The notes: generated by a model from the sequence alone, not told the origin. DNA of 64,000 bases from DAOUKH01 sp965261455 (GCA_965261455.1 OZ253453.1:2914001-2978000), one strand, 5' to 3'; counted from the first letter of the stretch, positions 1 to 8,630 are shown. Numbers and translations are program-made.

Positions 1-93
1 GCGAAGGTTCGTCAGGCGGGGCGCGGGGGGCGCGCCGCCCGTGCGGGGCTCAGGCGTCGGCAGCAGAAGCGACAAGGGCTGCTCGTTGGGCAT
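1..93 (-). CDS. N-terminal fragment of an unidentified gene, cut by the window edge
   Basis: An ATG at 93-91 follows an AGGAGG-type ribosome binding site (about 8 nt spacing) and opens 31 codons without a stop to base 1. The visible peptide is proline-rich (it begins MPNEQPLSLLLPTPEP) and gives no family signal. It lies just downstream of the phosphotriesterase-like gene on the same strand, so it is probably the next gene of that operon. Function unknown; only the start is supported. Confidence 0.5.
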   Translation of the reverse strand, partial: MPNEQPLSLLLPTPEPRTGGAPPAPRLTNLR

Positions 94-123
94 CTCGTCC
101 TCCTTCGGGACCGTTGCTTGGGG

Positions 124-1065
124 CTAGTATCCGCCCTGCGCCTCGAAGATGCGCCGCGGGTTCTCCACCGTCATCTCCACGACCTGCGCCTCCGTTACGC
201 CGAGGTCGAGCAGGAGCGGAAGCACCTCGCGGCGCACGAGGCCGTAGTTGACCTGCCACGGACGGTCGGGGTCCGGCGCGGCCAACGCCATGTAGCAGCT
301 CGAGTCGTGGGAAAGGACCATCCGGTTGGTGTGGCCGCGCTCGCACAGCTTCGCCACCACCGCCGCGCGCCGCTCCGTCGAGAGCCCAAGCCCGAACCGG
401 TCCATGCCGATGTAGCTCCCGCGCTTCACGATGGCCTCGACGTACTCCAGGTCTTCGCTGTCGCCGGTGTGCCCAATCACCACACGGCTGAGATCGACGC
501 CGGCCCGCTCGAAGACGTTCTGCTGCGCGAGGCCGCTGGCGTTGCGGACGAAGGTATGCGTCGAGATTGGGACACCCGTCTTCCGGTGCGCGATCGCCGC
601 CGCCTTCAGGATCTGCGCGTTCGGCCCGTCCACGACGGGCTCGGAGGCGACCTTAATCGCCCCCGCCTTGACCCCCGTGTCGCCGATCCCCTCCTCGATG
701 TCGTGAATGAAGAGATCGGCCATCTCTGCGGGGCTCATCCCGGAGATGGAGCGCGGCGCGTCGAGCCAGAGACCCGTGGCCACGATCATGTTCAGGTCGA
801 CGTGGTCGGCGACCTCCTTGAGCCGCGCGATGTCGCGCCCCAAGTCGATGGTGGTGAGGTCGAGGATCGTATCGACCCCGTTCGCCTTCGCCTCGTTGAG
901 CGCGGTGATGGCATTCTGGATCTCGGCGTCGCGGTCCCAGAGGTGCGGCCAGTTGTCGAGCACGCCCGCCGAGTGCACGAACACGTGCTCGTGCATCAGC
1001 GTGAAGCCGAGGTCGGCCGTGGGCTTCGGCCCGCGCATCGTGTTAACGGTGGGGTTGTCGGCCAT
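124..1065 (-). CDS. Phosphotriesterase-family metal-dependent hydrolase
   Basis: This 313-aa protein fits the phosphotriesterase (PTE)/resiniferatoxin-binding family of the amidohydrolase superfamily, binuclear-metal TIM-barrel hydrolases acting on phosphotriesters or, more often, lactones. Visible ligands are HEH near residues 25-27, a lysine in GAIKVASE that would be the carbamylated bridging lysine, STHT and IGHTGDSED histidines, and a late SHD aspartate. Length is normal. The ATG follows AGGAGA. It sits 12 nt downstream of the EthD-like gene in an operon headed by a molybdenum hydroxylase subunit, so its substrate may be a lactone or ester made in that pathway; that is inference. No signal peptide, so cytoplasmic. 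Confidence 0.85.
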   Translation of the reverse strand: MADNPTVNTMRGPKPTADLGFTLMHEHVFVHSAGVLDNWPHLWDRDAEIQNAITALNEAKANGVDTILDLTTIDLGRDIARLKEVADHVDLNMIVATGLWLDAPRSISGMSPAEMADLFIHDIEEGIGDTGVKAGAIKVASEPVVDGPNAQILKAAAIAHRKTGVPISTHTFVRNASGLAQQNVFERAGVDLSRVVIGHTGDSEDLEYVEAIVKRGSYIGMDRFGLGLSTERRAAVVAKLCERGHTNRMVLSHDSSCYMALAAPDPDRPWQVNYGLVRREVLPLLLDLGVTEAQVVEMTVENPRRIFEAQGGY

Positions 1066-1077
1066 GATTGCGGTCTC

Positions 1078-1878
1078 CTACCAGAGCTGGTCGGTATACG
1101 TATCCGTGCCGACGACGGTCGGGATGAACGGCGCGGCGAAGACCACCCGCCCCAACCCCGATTCGCCGAGGTCAGCGCTCAGCTTGAGGAACTTGTCCCA
1201 GCACTCCCGCGGGTCGGCTTCCAGGAAATAGAGCTGCAAGGTCGCGAGCTCCGGATTCTCCACCGACGGAATCTCCATCGGCGCCCCGCGCTCGCTCTTC
1301 TTGGGTAGGACCGCCGACCATGCCGCGCAGGAGGCCACGGGCGAGTCCTTCATGAAGTCCGTTAGATAGCGGCCCTGGAACCATTGGTCGACTTCCTCGC
1401 GGGCGACCTCGTCGTTGGGCATCGTCGCGATGGACACCAGCCCCTTGTACCGGTGATCGAGCGCGAGCTCGATGGGCACGGGGTCCTCGTCGCGGTAGAA
1501 GCGCCAGTCGTACCAATAGTTCGACGTGTGGACGTGCGTCCGCTCCTTGAACCCCCGGTCGTTGGCGTAGAGCCAGTGCACCTGCGGCCTCGACCACGCC
1601 GACTTCTCGGCGTGGTAGCCCTTCAGGTGCCAGTAGATCGAAAGATAGGAGCCCGCGTCCGCCGGCTTGGCGAAGGGGCTGTCTTGGGGGAAACGCAGGT
1701 CTTTGAGGTCGCGGGTGGCCACCCACCGGCGGCCGGCGAAGAGGTAGGGGCCGATCATGCAGCCCGCGTAGAAGTGGTCCCGCTCGTACCAGCGGTTGTA
1801 CTCCTTCTCGAACCCCACGTGGGGCTCCACCATCGTGTACAGCATCGACCCCACCTGCACCGGGTACTCGACCTTCAT
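1078..1878 (-). CDS. EthD-like/dimeric alpha-beta barrel protein, function unknown
   Basis: The 266-aa soluble protein is rich in aromatic residues. Its N-terminal stretch (EKEYNRWYERDHFYAGC) looks like the EthD/dimeric alpha-beta barrel pattern seen in small proteins accompanying catabolic enzymes. A second similar unit may start around residue 145 (GLVSIATMPNDEVAREEVDQW), which would make it a two-unit fusion. The ATG is preceded by GGGAGGTT and overlaps the stop of the MoaD-like gene by 4 nt (ATGA), so translation is probably coupled. The reaction cannot be read from sequence; a role in the molybdoenzyme pathway is inferred from the operon only. Confidence 0.55.
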   Translation of the reverse strand: MKVEYPVQVGSMLYTMVEPHVGFEKEYNRWYERDHFYAGCMIGPYLFAGRRWVATRDLKDLRFPQDSPFAKPADAGSYLSIYWHLKGYHAEKSAWSRPQVHWLYANDRGFKERTHVHTSNYWYDWRFYRDEDPVPIELALDHRYKGLVSIATMPNDEVAREEVDQWFQGRYLTDFMKDSPVASCAAWSAVLPKKSERGAPMEIPSVENPELATLQLYFLEADPRECWDKFLKLSADLGESGLGRVVFAAPFIPTVVGTDTYTDQLW

Positions 1879-2168
1879 CGCAACCTCCCGCTCAGCCGCC
1901 GCGGCGAGCCGCCGCCCACGGCGGGGATGAAATGCACTTCGCTCGATTCCGCCACTGGCTGCAGTAGGCCGAGGTGGGTCTGATCGCCGTCCACGACCAC
2001 CGACATCCCCGGCATCACGTCCCCCTCAAGCACCAGGCGCGCCTCGATGCCGGGGAAGCGCCGCTCAAGCTCGGCGACCACCTCGCCCACCGTGCCGCCC
2101 GGCGCCTGCACCTGCCGGACGCCGCCGGTCAGCGGCTGGAGCTGGGTCGGAATCCACGCCTCCGGCAC
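1875..2168 (-). CDS. MoaD/ThiS-like ubiquitin-fold protein
   Basis: About 97 aa from a GTG at 2168, just after the stop of the upstream dehydrogenase gene. The pattern GGTVGEVVAELERRFPG followed by a beta-rich stretch and a Gly-rich end (AVGGG) matches the beta-grasp sulfur carriers MoaD/ThiS. In MoaD the chain ends at Gly-Gly; here about ten residues (SPRRLSGRLR) follow the glycines, so it would need trimming or may not be thiocarboxylated. A longer reading from 2204 would overlap the upstream gene and is less likely. The context beside a molybdopterin enzyme supports a cofactor or sulfur-transfer role, but that is inferred. Confidence 0.7.
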   Translation of the reverse strand: MPEAWIPTQLQPLTGGVRQVQAPGGTVGEVVAELERRFPGIEARLVLEGDVMPGMSVVVDGDQTHLGLLQPVAESSEVHFIPAVGGGSPRRLSGRLR

Positions 2169-2170
2169 GT

Positions 2171-4519
2171 CTACGCCTTCCCGTTCGCCCGCTCGTGCTC
2201 CCAAAGGGCTTCCAGAACCTTGGCCGGCGACATTGGCAGACTCGCCATGCGGACATCCGTCGCGTCGTAGACGGCGTTGGCCACCGCCGCCATCGGCGGC
2301 ACGAGGGGGACCTCGCCCGCCCCGCGCACCGCGAAGGGGTGCCCGTCGTGCGGCTTCTCCACGATGACCGTGTCGATCATGGGCACGTCGAGGCTCGTGG
2401 GCATGCGGTAGTCGAGGAACGTCGGGTTCCGCAGCTCCCCCGCCTCGTCGAAGTAATACTCCTCGCTGAGCGCCCAGCCGATGCCCGCGACGGCGCCGCC
2501 CTGCATCTGGCTCTCCACGTAGCTGGGATGGACGGCTTTGCCCGCGTCCTGCGCCACGGTGTAGCGGAGCACGTCGACCTTGCCCGTCTCCAGGTCCACC
2601 TCCACGTCGGCGACGTGGGCCGAGTAGGCGCCGCCGTGCCGCAGCATGTTCGTCGCCGCCTTGCCCACGATGGGCCCGCCGGTCTTCATCTGGCGCGCCG
2701 CGATTTCGGCGAACGTGGTCTTGAGCTCGGGGTCCGACTTGTGGCGCAGGCCGCCGTCCTCGTACTCCACGTCCTCCGGCGCGGCGCCCCAGACCAGGGC
2801 GGCGCGCTCGATCATCTGGCTCTTGATGTCCTGCGCCGCCTCGTACGCCGCCCAGCCGGTCTTGTACGCCACGCTGCTGCCGCCGGTCTGCGAGGTGAAG
2901 CCGATCGAGTCAGTGTCTACCACGGCGGGGTTCACGTCCTCCGCCCGGAGGCCGAGGACCTCGGCGAACTGCATGGCGATAGCGGCGCGGCTCCCGCCGA
3001 TGTCGGGCGAGCCCTCGATGAGGCTCACCCTGCCGTCCTGGTTTACGCTGGCCACGCAGGCCGACGGGCCTCCGTTGTTACCCCAGAAGCCGATGGCGAA
3101 GCCGCGACCGCGCCGCTTTCCCTTCGATGGGCTGCCGCCGCCGCCGACCGGCGCGGCGTAGTGCGCGTGCTCCTTCGCCGCTTCCAGCGTTTCGACGCAC
3201 CCGATCGAGCCGAACTTGGGGCCGATGACCTGCCGCGTGCCCTCCCTCGCCGCGTTGGCGAGGCGAAGCTCGATGGGGTCCATCTTCAGGGCGCGGGCGA
3301 GCTCATCGACCGCCTGTTCCCCCGCGAAGGCCGCGGCGGGCGCCCCCGGCGCGCGGTAGGCGGCGACCTTCGGCTTGTTCACCACCACGTCGCGGGCGTC
3401 GACCCGCAAGTTGGCGACGTCGTAGGCCGCGAAGATGCAGCGGGACCCCGACGCCAGCGGCGACCCGGGATAGGCCCCGCCCTCGTACACCATGTCCGCC
3501 GTGGCGGCGGTGATCCGCCCGGCGTTCGTCGCCCCGATCTTCATTGTGATGTCGGTCCCCGACGTCGGCCCCGTCCCGAAGAAGACCTCGGTGCGCGACA
3601 TCGTGATCTTCACCGGCTGCCCCGTCTTTCGCGACAACACCGCCGCCACCGGCTCGACGTAGATGATCGTCTTCCCCCCGAAGCCGCCGCCGATCTCCAT
3701 CGGGATCACCTTGATCTTCGAGACCGGGACCCCCACGACCTTGGCCACCTGCTCGCGGATGCCGAAGTGCCCCTGCGTGCTCGTCCAGACCGTGATCTTG
3801 TCCTTGTCCCAGTACACCGTCGCCGAGTGCGGCTCGATGTACCCCTGATGCACCGCCTCGGTGCGGTAGCGCCGCTCCACGATCACGTCGGCTTCGCCGA
3901 AACCGGCGTCCGGATCGCCGAGCTCGTGGACGAAGCGGCGCGCCACGTTGGTGGGCGGAGCGGCGTCATCGTCGTCGAGCATCCCGCCGGGGCCCATCGG
4001 CGAGTCGAGGGTGGCGAGCCGCTCGTGCAGGATCGGCGCGCCGTCGGCCAGGGCCTCCTCTGCCGTAAAGACCGCGGGCAGCGGCTCGTACTCCACCTCG
4101 ATGGTCGCGAGGGCCTCCTCGGCGGCGTGTGGGCTTGTGGCGGCGACGGCGGCGACGGCGTGGCCTTTGTACAACGCCTTGTCCCGTGCCAGGCAGTTCG
4201 CGCTGAGGATGCCGAAGTTCCGGATCTCGCCGGGCTCGACGTCGCTGGCGCGGTCGGAGACCGCGTGAAAGTCGGCCGAAGTAGCCACTGCCTTCACGCC
4301 GGGCAGCGCGAGTGCCTTCGAGGCGTCGATGCGCTTGATCCTGGCGTGGGCGTGCGGGCTGCGGAGGATCTTGCCGTGCAGCAAGTCCGGCATCGACACG
4401 TCGGCCCCGTAGCGGGCGTGGCCGGTGACCTTCTCCACGCCGTCGTGACGGATGGGCCGGGTGCCCACGACCTTGTAGCTGATATTCGAGAGAACGACGT
4501 TCGGCTCGTAGTCGAGCAT
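2171..4519 (-). CDS. Xanthine dehydrogenase/aldehyde oxidase family molybdopterin-binding subunit (CoxL/XdhB type)
   Basis: The 782-aa protein is the large subunit of a molybdenum hydroxylase, which oxidises aldehydes, heterocycles or CO with water as oxygen source. Residues 10-130 form the hammerhead domain (HDGVEKVTGHARYGADV). The Mo-cofactor regions follow, with GGGFGGK, AYRAPGAPAA and the late RGAGEVPLVPP segment that carries the catalytic glutamate. No CO-dehydrogenase AYxCSFR loop was seen, so a generic hydroxylase is more likely. I chose the ATG at 4519, preceded by AAAGGAGT; an extension to 4636 would translate repeat DNA. No FeS or FAD subunit gene is beside it. It leads the minus-strand operon. 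Confidence 0.9.
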   Translation of the reverse strand: MLDYEPNVVLSNISYKVVGTRPIRHDGVEKVTGHARYGADVSMPDLLHGKILRSPHAHARIKRIDASKALALPGVKAVATSADFHAVSDRASDVEPGEIRNFGILSANCLARDKALYKGHAVAAVAATSPHAAEEALATIEVEYEPLPAVFTAEEALADGAPILHERLATLDSPMGPGGMLDDDDAAPPTNVARRFVHELGDPDAGFGEADVIVERRYRTEAVHQGYIEPHSATVYWDKDKITVWTSTQGHFGIREQVAKVVGVPVSKIKVIPMEIGGGFGGKTIIYVEPVAAVLSRKTGQPVKITMSRTEVFFGTGPTSGTDITMKIGATNAGRITAATADMVYEGGAYPGSPLASGSRCIFAAYDVANLRVDARDVVVNKPKVAAYRAPGAPAAAFAGEQAVDELARALKMDPIELRLANAAREGTRQVIGPKFGSIGCVETLEAAKEHAHYAAPVGGGGSPSKGKRRGRGFAIGFWGNNGGPSACVASVNQDGRVSLIEGSPDIGGSRAAIAMQFAEVLGLRAEDVNPAVVDTDSIGFTSQTGGSSVAYKTGWAAYEAAQDIKSQMIERAALVWGAAPEDVEYEDGGLRHKSDPELKTTFAEIAARQMKTGGPIVGKAATNMLRHGGAYSAHVADVEVDLETGKVDVLRYTVAQDAGKAVHPSYVESQMQGGAVAGIGWALSEEYYFDEAGELRNPTFLDYRMPTSLDVPMIDTVIVEKPHDGHPFAVRGAGEVPLVPPMAAVANAVYDATDVRMASLPMSPAKVLEALWEHERANGKA

Positions 4520-4661
4520 GGCCTTCGGACTCCTTTGCCGAAATTGGCGGCGGCCTTCTCCTCCTCTCCCTACTGGGACAGGGTTGGGGTGAGGGCCGCC
4601 GCGCACAGCGTACCCGAAGCGCGATTCCGGCGCCACAGACGGCGGGCCCGGAATGCGCGCC

Positions 4662-4670
4662 TGCTACAAT
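4662..4670 (+). promoter_or_regulatory. Extended -10 promoter for rlmB
   Basis: TGC followed by TACAAT, about 65 nt before the rlmB start. The same TGCTAyAAT pattern precedes ftsH, dinB, argF and htpX. No clear -35 hexamer was found. Confidence 0.45.
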
Positions 4671-4735
4671 TCGTAGGTCCCTAAACTCCCGCGCCGCCCT
4701 TTTCTCCAGAGACCCGCGTAGAGGACTTCCACACC

Positions 4736-5932
4736 ATGCCCAAGCCCCGAACGACGAAGGCGACGCGGCGGCCCGCGCGGGTCAAGCCAAGGCCGCAGGC
4801 GCGGGCGGCGGCGCGCCCGCCCGCGGAGTCCACGGCGAGGCCGCGCTGGCCGGCGTCCACGCCCCCGCCCGCGGAGTCCACACCCGGGCCTGGGTCACCC
4901 AAGCCAAGACCGCGCCGGTCCGCATCCGCGTCGTCCAAGCCAGGACCGCGCCGGTCGCCGGTCGCGCCGTCCAAGCCAACGCCGCGCCGACCTGCGGCGG
5001 CGCGCCCGCCCGCGGAGTCCACACCCGGGCCTGGGTCACCCAAGCCAAGACCGCGCCGGTCGACGTCCAAGGCCGCGCCGTTCAAGCCAAGGCCGCAGGC
5101 GCGGGCATCGTCGGCGCCCCGGCCCGCGGAGTCCACGCCCCCGCCCGCGCCGGCGCCGCCCACATCGGAGTTTATCGAGGGGCGTCACCCCGTCTTGGAG
5201 GCGCTGCGCGCGGGGCGGCCGATCAACCGCATCGTCATCGCCGGCGCGGGGCGACACTCAGGGACCGCGGAGATCCTACACTTGGCGCAGCGCGCCGGCG
5301 TCGTCGTCGACCGCGTGGACGCCGTCGCGATGGACCGGCTGAGCCCTCGCGGTAAGCATCAGGGCGTCGTCGCCTTTGCCGCCGCCAAGGACTACGCCGG
5401 CCTCCACGAACTGCTCGAGGCGGCGCGCGCCGCCGCCGCCCCCGCCCTCATCGCCGTGCTCGACGGCATCACCGACCCGCAGAATCTCGGCGCGATCATC
5501 CGCACCGTCGAAGGCGCCGGCGGCCACGGCGTCGTCATTCCCAGGCGGCGCGCCGTCGGCCTGACCGCCGTCGTCGCCAAGAGCTCGTCGGGGGCGCTGG
5601 AGTTCACGCCCGTCGCCCGCGTCACCAACCTGGCGCGGGCCCTCCGCGATCTCGGTAAGGCGGGCGTGTGGAGCGTCGGCATCGACCCCGAGGCCGAGCG
5701 CGACTTCCGCGAGGCCGACTACACCGTCCCCACTGCTATCGTCATCGGCGCCGAAGGCAAGGGCCTCTCACGGGTCGTGCGCGAGGCCTGCGACGCGGTG
5801 GTCTCTATCCCCATGCGGGGCCGCGTCGCCTCCCTAAACGCCTCCGTCGCCGCCGCCCTCGCCCTCTACGAAGCCCTCCGCCAGCGCGAAGCCGCGCCTT
5901 CGGAAACATCCGCCGAAGGTGCCGTGGGCTAA
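4736..5932 (+). CDS. rlmB: 23S rRNA (guanosine-2'-O-)-methyltransferase RlmB-type with long repetitive basic N-terminus
   Basis: The C-terminal ~255 aa are a SpoU/TrmH-family rRNA 2'-O-methyltransferase. It starts with a substrate-binding domain (EFIEGRHPVLEAL) and has the SPOUT knot motifs LDGITDPQNLGAIIRT, IVIGAEGKGLS and IPMRGRVASLNASVAAA. RlmB methylates a guanosine of 23S rRNA. Residues 1-145 are unusual: a Pro/Arg/Lys/Ala tail built from repeats of PPAEST and KPRPRRS, encoded by direct DNA repeats. Such a basic disordered tail probably binds RNA, but that is inference. The ATG at 4736 has a GAGG about 10 nt upstream; no internal start is clearly better. Confidence 0.9.
   Translation: MPKPRTTKATRRPARVKPRPQARAAARPPAESTARPRWPASTPPPAESTPGPGSPKPRPRRSASASSKPGPRRSPVAPSKPTPRRPAAARPPAESTPGPGSPKPRPRRSTSKAAPFKPRPQARASSAPRPAESTPPPAPAPPTSEFIEGRHPVLEALRAGRPINRIVIAGAGRHSGTAEILHLAQRAGVVVDRVDAVAMDRLSPRGKHQGVVAFAAAKDYAGLHELLEAARAAAAPALIAVLDGITDPQNLGAIIRTVEGAGGHGVVIPRRRAVGLTAVVAKSSSGALEFTPVARVTNLARALRDLGKAGVWSVGIDPEAERDFREADYTVPTAIVIGAEGKGLSRVVREACDAVVSIPMRGRVASLNASVAAALALYEALRQREAAPSETSAEGAVG
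4866..5061 (+). repeat. 55-bp direct repeats inside the rlmB tail
   Basis: 4866-4920 and 5007-5061 are near-identical 55-bp copies, both encoding PAESTPGPGSPKPRPRR. Shorter degenerate copies of the PAEST/KPRP units lie around them. The length of this tail is therefore likely to vary by slippage or recombination. Confidence 0.85.
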
Positions 5933-6031
5933 CGGAGAGGGGTAGCCGAGCCCTTCGGGCACGGGGCCGGTGTACACTGATAGCCTATCGCCTGCTGCGG
6001 CTCGGTTCCAAGCCCGGGCAGGAGGAAAGAG

Positions 6032-7558
6032 ATGGACCGTGAACGGGGTGCCCATCTCCTATCGCAACCAGACTTCAGTCACGCGGTAAGGGCGCACAAG
6101 TACAACTTCAACGTAGAGACGAGAGTTGTCCGCATCCGCGGTGACGACGCTTGCGAGCCGCCGTGCCGCCCCAGACTTCATAGCCATTTTCTCGAGCTGC
6201 GGCTCGACGTGGTAGAGGCTCTAGCGGAGAGGCTGCCCGAGCGAATCGCCGCACGCACGCCATACGTAACGCTGCTGCCCGGCCATATCCAGGTCAGTCT
6301 GGCCGATGCCGAACGGCTCCTTTCCCAAATCCGAGAGTTTCTAGACTATTGGCGGAAACCGTTCATACGGACGGTCCGTCTCGACAACGTCCTCTCCTAT
6401 GGACCAAGCGGCGCCGCGCTGACGCTGGAGCCGCTGAATGTCCTCATCGGACCGAACGCTTCTGGGAAGTCGAACCTATTGGCGGCGCTGTCGCTCCTTG
6501 CGGCCGCACCCAAGGATATTCAAAGGCCAATTCGCGAAGGAGGAGGCGTTCGTGATTGGCTCTGGAAGGGCGCTGCCGAGGCCGTCGCTTCCGCTGCGAC
6601 CGTGGAGGTAACCGTCGAGCCCCCGTATGGGTCGACGCCCATACGGTATTGGCTGTCGTTCACTGAGACCGGGGGACGCTTTGACCTTCGGGACGAAGGG
6701 GCAGAGAACGAAAAGCCAACGGATCGGTATGACGAACAGCCGCATTTCTACCGTTTCCACGACGGCCGTCCCTTGCTCAACGTCAAGGGAGAGCCCTCGT
6801 CCCCTAGGCGCCTCATGCGGGAGGAGATGAAGGCCGATCAGTCGATTCTGTCGCAGCGGCGCGACCCCGATTCCTACCCGGAATTGACGTACCTTGCCAA
6901 CTGGTTCGAGAGCATGCGTTTCTACCCGGAGTTCCTCATCGGACGCGACGCGCCGGCCCGCCTCCCGCAGAAAACCGACCTTCAACAGGACAGCCTCTTG
7001 CAGGACGCCTCGAATCTCGGCGTCGTGCTGAGCAATATGCTAAACGTGCCCGATGTAAAGCATCTGCTGCTGGAGCGCCTGAGAAGTTTCTATCCCATGG
7101 TGGAAGACGTGTCCACCCCAGTGAGCGGCGGCGTATTGCAGATATTCTTTCACGAAAAGGGCTTGCGCCATCCCGTGCCCGCCACGCGGTTGTCCGACGG
7201 GAGTCTGCGCTACCTATGTCTGCTCGCAGTGCTCTGCCATCCTGACCCAGCGCCGGTCATCTGCATCGAGGAGCCGGAGATGGGCCTACACCCAGACGTT
7301 ATTCCCGAGGTCGCCGACCTTCTCGTCAAGGCGTCGTTGCACAGCCAAATCTTTGTCACGACACACTCTGACATCCTCGTTGACGCGCTCACGGATACAC
7401 CGGAGTCCGTAATCGTCTGTGAGAAGTCCGAAGAGGGCACGCAACTCCGCCGCCTGGAAGCTGCGGAGCTAGAGTCATGGCTTGAGGAGTACCGGCTTGG
7501 CGAATACCGGCTTGGGGAGCTCTGGACCCAAGGTCAGATTGGAGGGAATCGGTGGTGA
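6032..7558 (+). CDS. SMC/OLD-like AAA (ABC-class) ATPase, candidate defence protein
   Basis: This 508-aa protein has an unrecognised N-terminal ~115 residues, then an ABC-class ATPase of the AAA_21/AAA_15 type: Walker A GPNASGKS near residue 140, a signature-like LSDGSLRYL and Walker B ICIEEPEMGLHP, then a His switch in TTHS. That layout is typical of RecF/OLD-like ATPases encoded with small effector genes in phage-defence systems. The ATG follows a strong AGGAGGAAAGAG site. The downstream DUF4276 gene overlaps its stop, so the two are co-translated. Base composition looks less GC-rich than the neighbours, consistent with transfer. The defence role is inferred. Confidence 0.8.
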   Translation: MDRERGAHLLSQPDFSHAVRAHKYNFNVETRVVRIRGDDACEPPCRPRLHSHFLELRLDVVEALAERLPERIAARTPYVTLLPGHIQVSLADAERLLSQIREFLDYWRKPFIRTVRLDNVLSYGPSGAALTLEPLNVLIGPNASGKSNLLAALSLLAAAPKDIQRPIREGGGVRDWLWKGAAEAVASAATVEVTVEPPYGSTPIRYWLSFTETGGRFDLRDEGAENEKPTDRYDEQPHFYRFHDGRPLLNVKGEPSSPRRLMREEMKADQSILSQRRDPDSYPELTYLANWFESMRFYPEFLIGRDAPARLPQKTDLQQDSLLQDASNLGVVLSNMLNVPDVKHLLLERLRSFYPMVEDVSTPVSGGVLQIFFHEKGLRHPVPATRLSDGSLRYLCLLAVLCHPDPAPVICIEEPEMGLHPDVIPEVADLLVKASLHSQIFVTTHSDILVDALTDTPESVIVCEKSEEGTQLRRLEAAELESWLEEYRLGEYRLGELWTQGQIGGNRW

Positions 7559-8127
7559 CCGTCGCACTCTACGTAGAGGGCGGCGGGCGTAGAGCCCTGA
7601 GCAGAGAGTGTCGAAGAGGACTGGGCGAATTCATCGAGAGTGCCGGGCTCGGTGGACGGGTGCACATCGTGGCCTGTGGCAGCCGCGGAGATGCCTACCA
7701 GAGTTTCAAGAGAACACACGACGCGGGTGGAACGGCAATGCTTCTCGTGGATGCGGAAGGGCCGGTCACCGCGCGTGATCCCTGGCAACACCTCCAAGCC
7801 AACGACGGCTGGGCCCGCCCCGCCTCCTCGACGGTTAACCAATGCCATCTAATGGTGCAAATCATGGAGTCCTGGTTTCTAGCCGACCCTGACTCGCTTG
7901 AATCGTTCTACGGCCACGGCTTCCATAAGCAGGCGCTTCCACGGAATCCGAATATCGAGCAAGTCCCTAAGCAGGATGTCCTTAGTGGGCTTGCCCAAGC
8001 CACTCGTGGCACGAAGAAGGGCGGCTATAGCAAGAGTTCGCACAGCTTCGGGATACTGGCGCAACTGGACCCGGCGAAGGTCAGGAACGCGTCCCCACAT
8101 GCGGTCCGCTTCCTCCGGGCGCTTTAG
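7555..8127 (+). CDS. DUF4276-like protein, TOPRIM-like partner of the upstream ATPase
   Basis: 190 aa from the GTG at 7555, which overlaps the upstream stop as GTGA and has GGAGGG 8 nt before it; the GTG at 7552 is an alternative. It opens with a beta strand and acidic turn, ALYVEGGG, and later has MLLVDAEGP. This spacing of Glu and DxE resembles the metal-binding motifs of TOPRIM nucleases, and DUF4276 proteins are commonly found next to such ATPases. A conserved block MVQIMESWFLADP is also typical. I infer a nuclease or effector governed by the ATPase, analogous to ATPase plus TOPRIM pairs such as PARIS; no direct evidence. Confidence 0.7.
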   Translation: MTVALYVEGGGRRALSRECRRGLGEFIESAGLGGRVHIVACGSRGDAYQSFKRTHDAGGTAMLLVDAEGPVTARDPWQHLQANDGWARPASSTVNQCHLMVQIMESWFLADPDSLESFYGHGFHKQALPRNPNIEQVPKQDVLSGLAQATRGTKKGGYSKSSHSFGILAQLDPAKVRNASPHAVRFLRAL

Positions 8128-8183
8128 AAGACAGCGTCCGCCGTTCGCCCTGCCGGAGTAACCCGCCCCGACAGCTCCCGACC

Positions 8184-8621
8184 CTACGGTTCCCCGAAGA
8201 CGGGGGCCTCGACGGCCCCGATCGCTTGCAGCATCCCCAGGTAGTTACCCTGCGACCATGACTCCACGATCTGGCCGTCGTGCAGGCGGTAGATCTCGAT
8301 GCCCTCGCCGGTGACCACCTGGCCGGTGGCGGCCACGCCGGCGAACGGCCCGGCGTGCGTTCCGGTGAACCGGTAGCGGACCGCCACGCGGTCCCCCTCC
8401 TCGATCATCTCCTCGATCTCGAAGCGCCCGTCGGGGAAGGCGGTCTTGGCGCGGGCGCGGCGGCGGCGTACGCCGTCCCGCCCCTGAATGCCTTCCGGCT
8501 GGATCGGATTGTGGCCCACGAAGCTCCGGGCGATCACCATCTCGAGCATGTCCATGTTGCCCGCGCTCAGGATCTGCTCGACGTACATCCGGCAGACCTG
8601 CTTTTGTGTCAGCCTGCACAT
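8184..8621 (-). CDS. SnoaL-like (NTF2-fold) polyketide cyclase-related protein
   Basis: The 145-aa protein matches the ester-cyclase/SnoaL pattern: an N-terminal helix pair, HNPIQPEGIQGRDGV, FPDGRFEIEEMIEEGDRVAVRYRFTG split across the barrel, and the late GQIVESW. SnoaL-like folds include cyclases, isomerases and many uncharacterised catabolic proteins. The ATG follows AGGAGT. It is the last gene of a three-gene unit with the DUF35 and thiolase-like genes, separated by about 10 nt from DUF35, so it probably works on the same CoA or ketone intermediate. The substrate is unknown. Confidence 0.75.
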   Translation of the reverse strand: MCRLTQKQVCRMYVEQILSAGNMDMLEMVIARSFVGHNPIQPEGIQGRDGVRRRRARAKTAFPDGRFEIEEMIEEGDRVAVRYRFTGTHAGPFAGVAATGQVVTGEGIEIYRLHDGQIVESWSQGNYLGMLQAIGAVEAPVFGEP

Positions 8622-8630
8622 GACGGACTC

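Noticed and set aside
118..1308. 396-aa open frame on the plus strand
   Set aside because: It is antisense to the phosphotriesterase-like gene, is rich in Arg/His/Val typical of GC-rich shadow frames, and has no motif.
2195..4684. 829-aa open frame antisense to the molybdenum hydroxylase subunit
   Set aside because: Length comes from GC bias; composition (Arg, His, Gly, Val) and lack of motifs mark it as a shadow.
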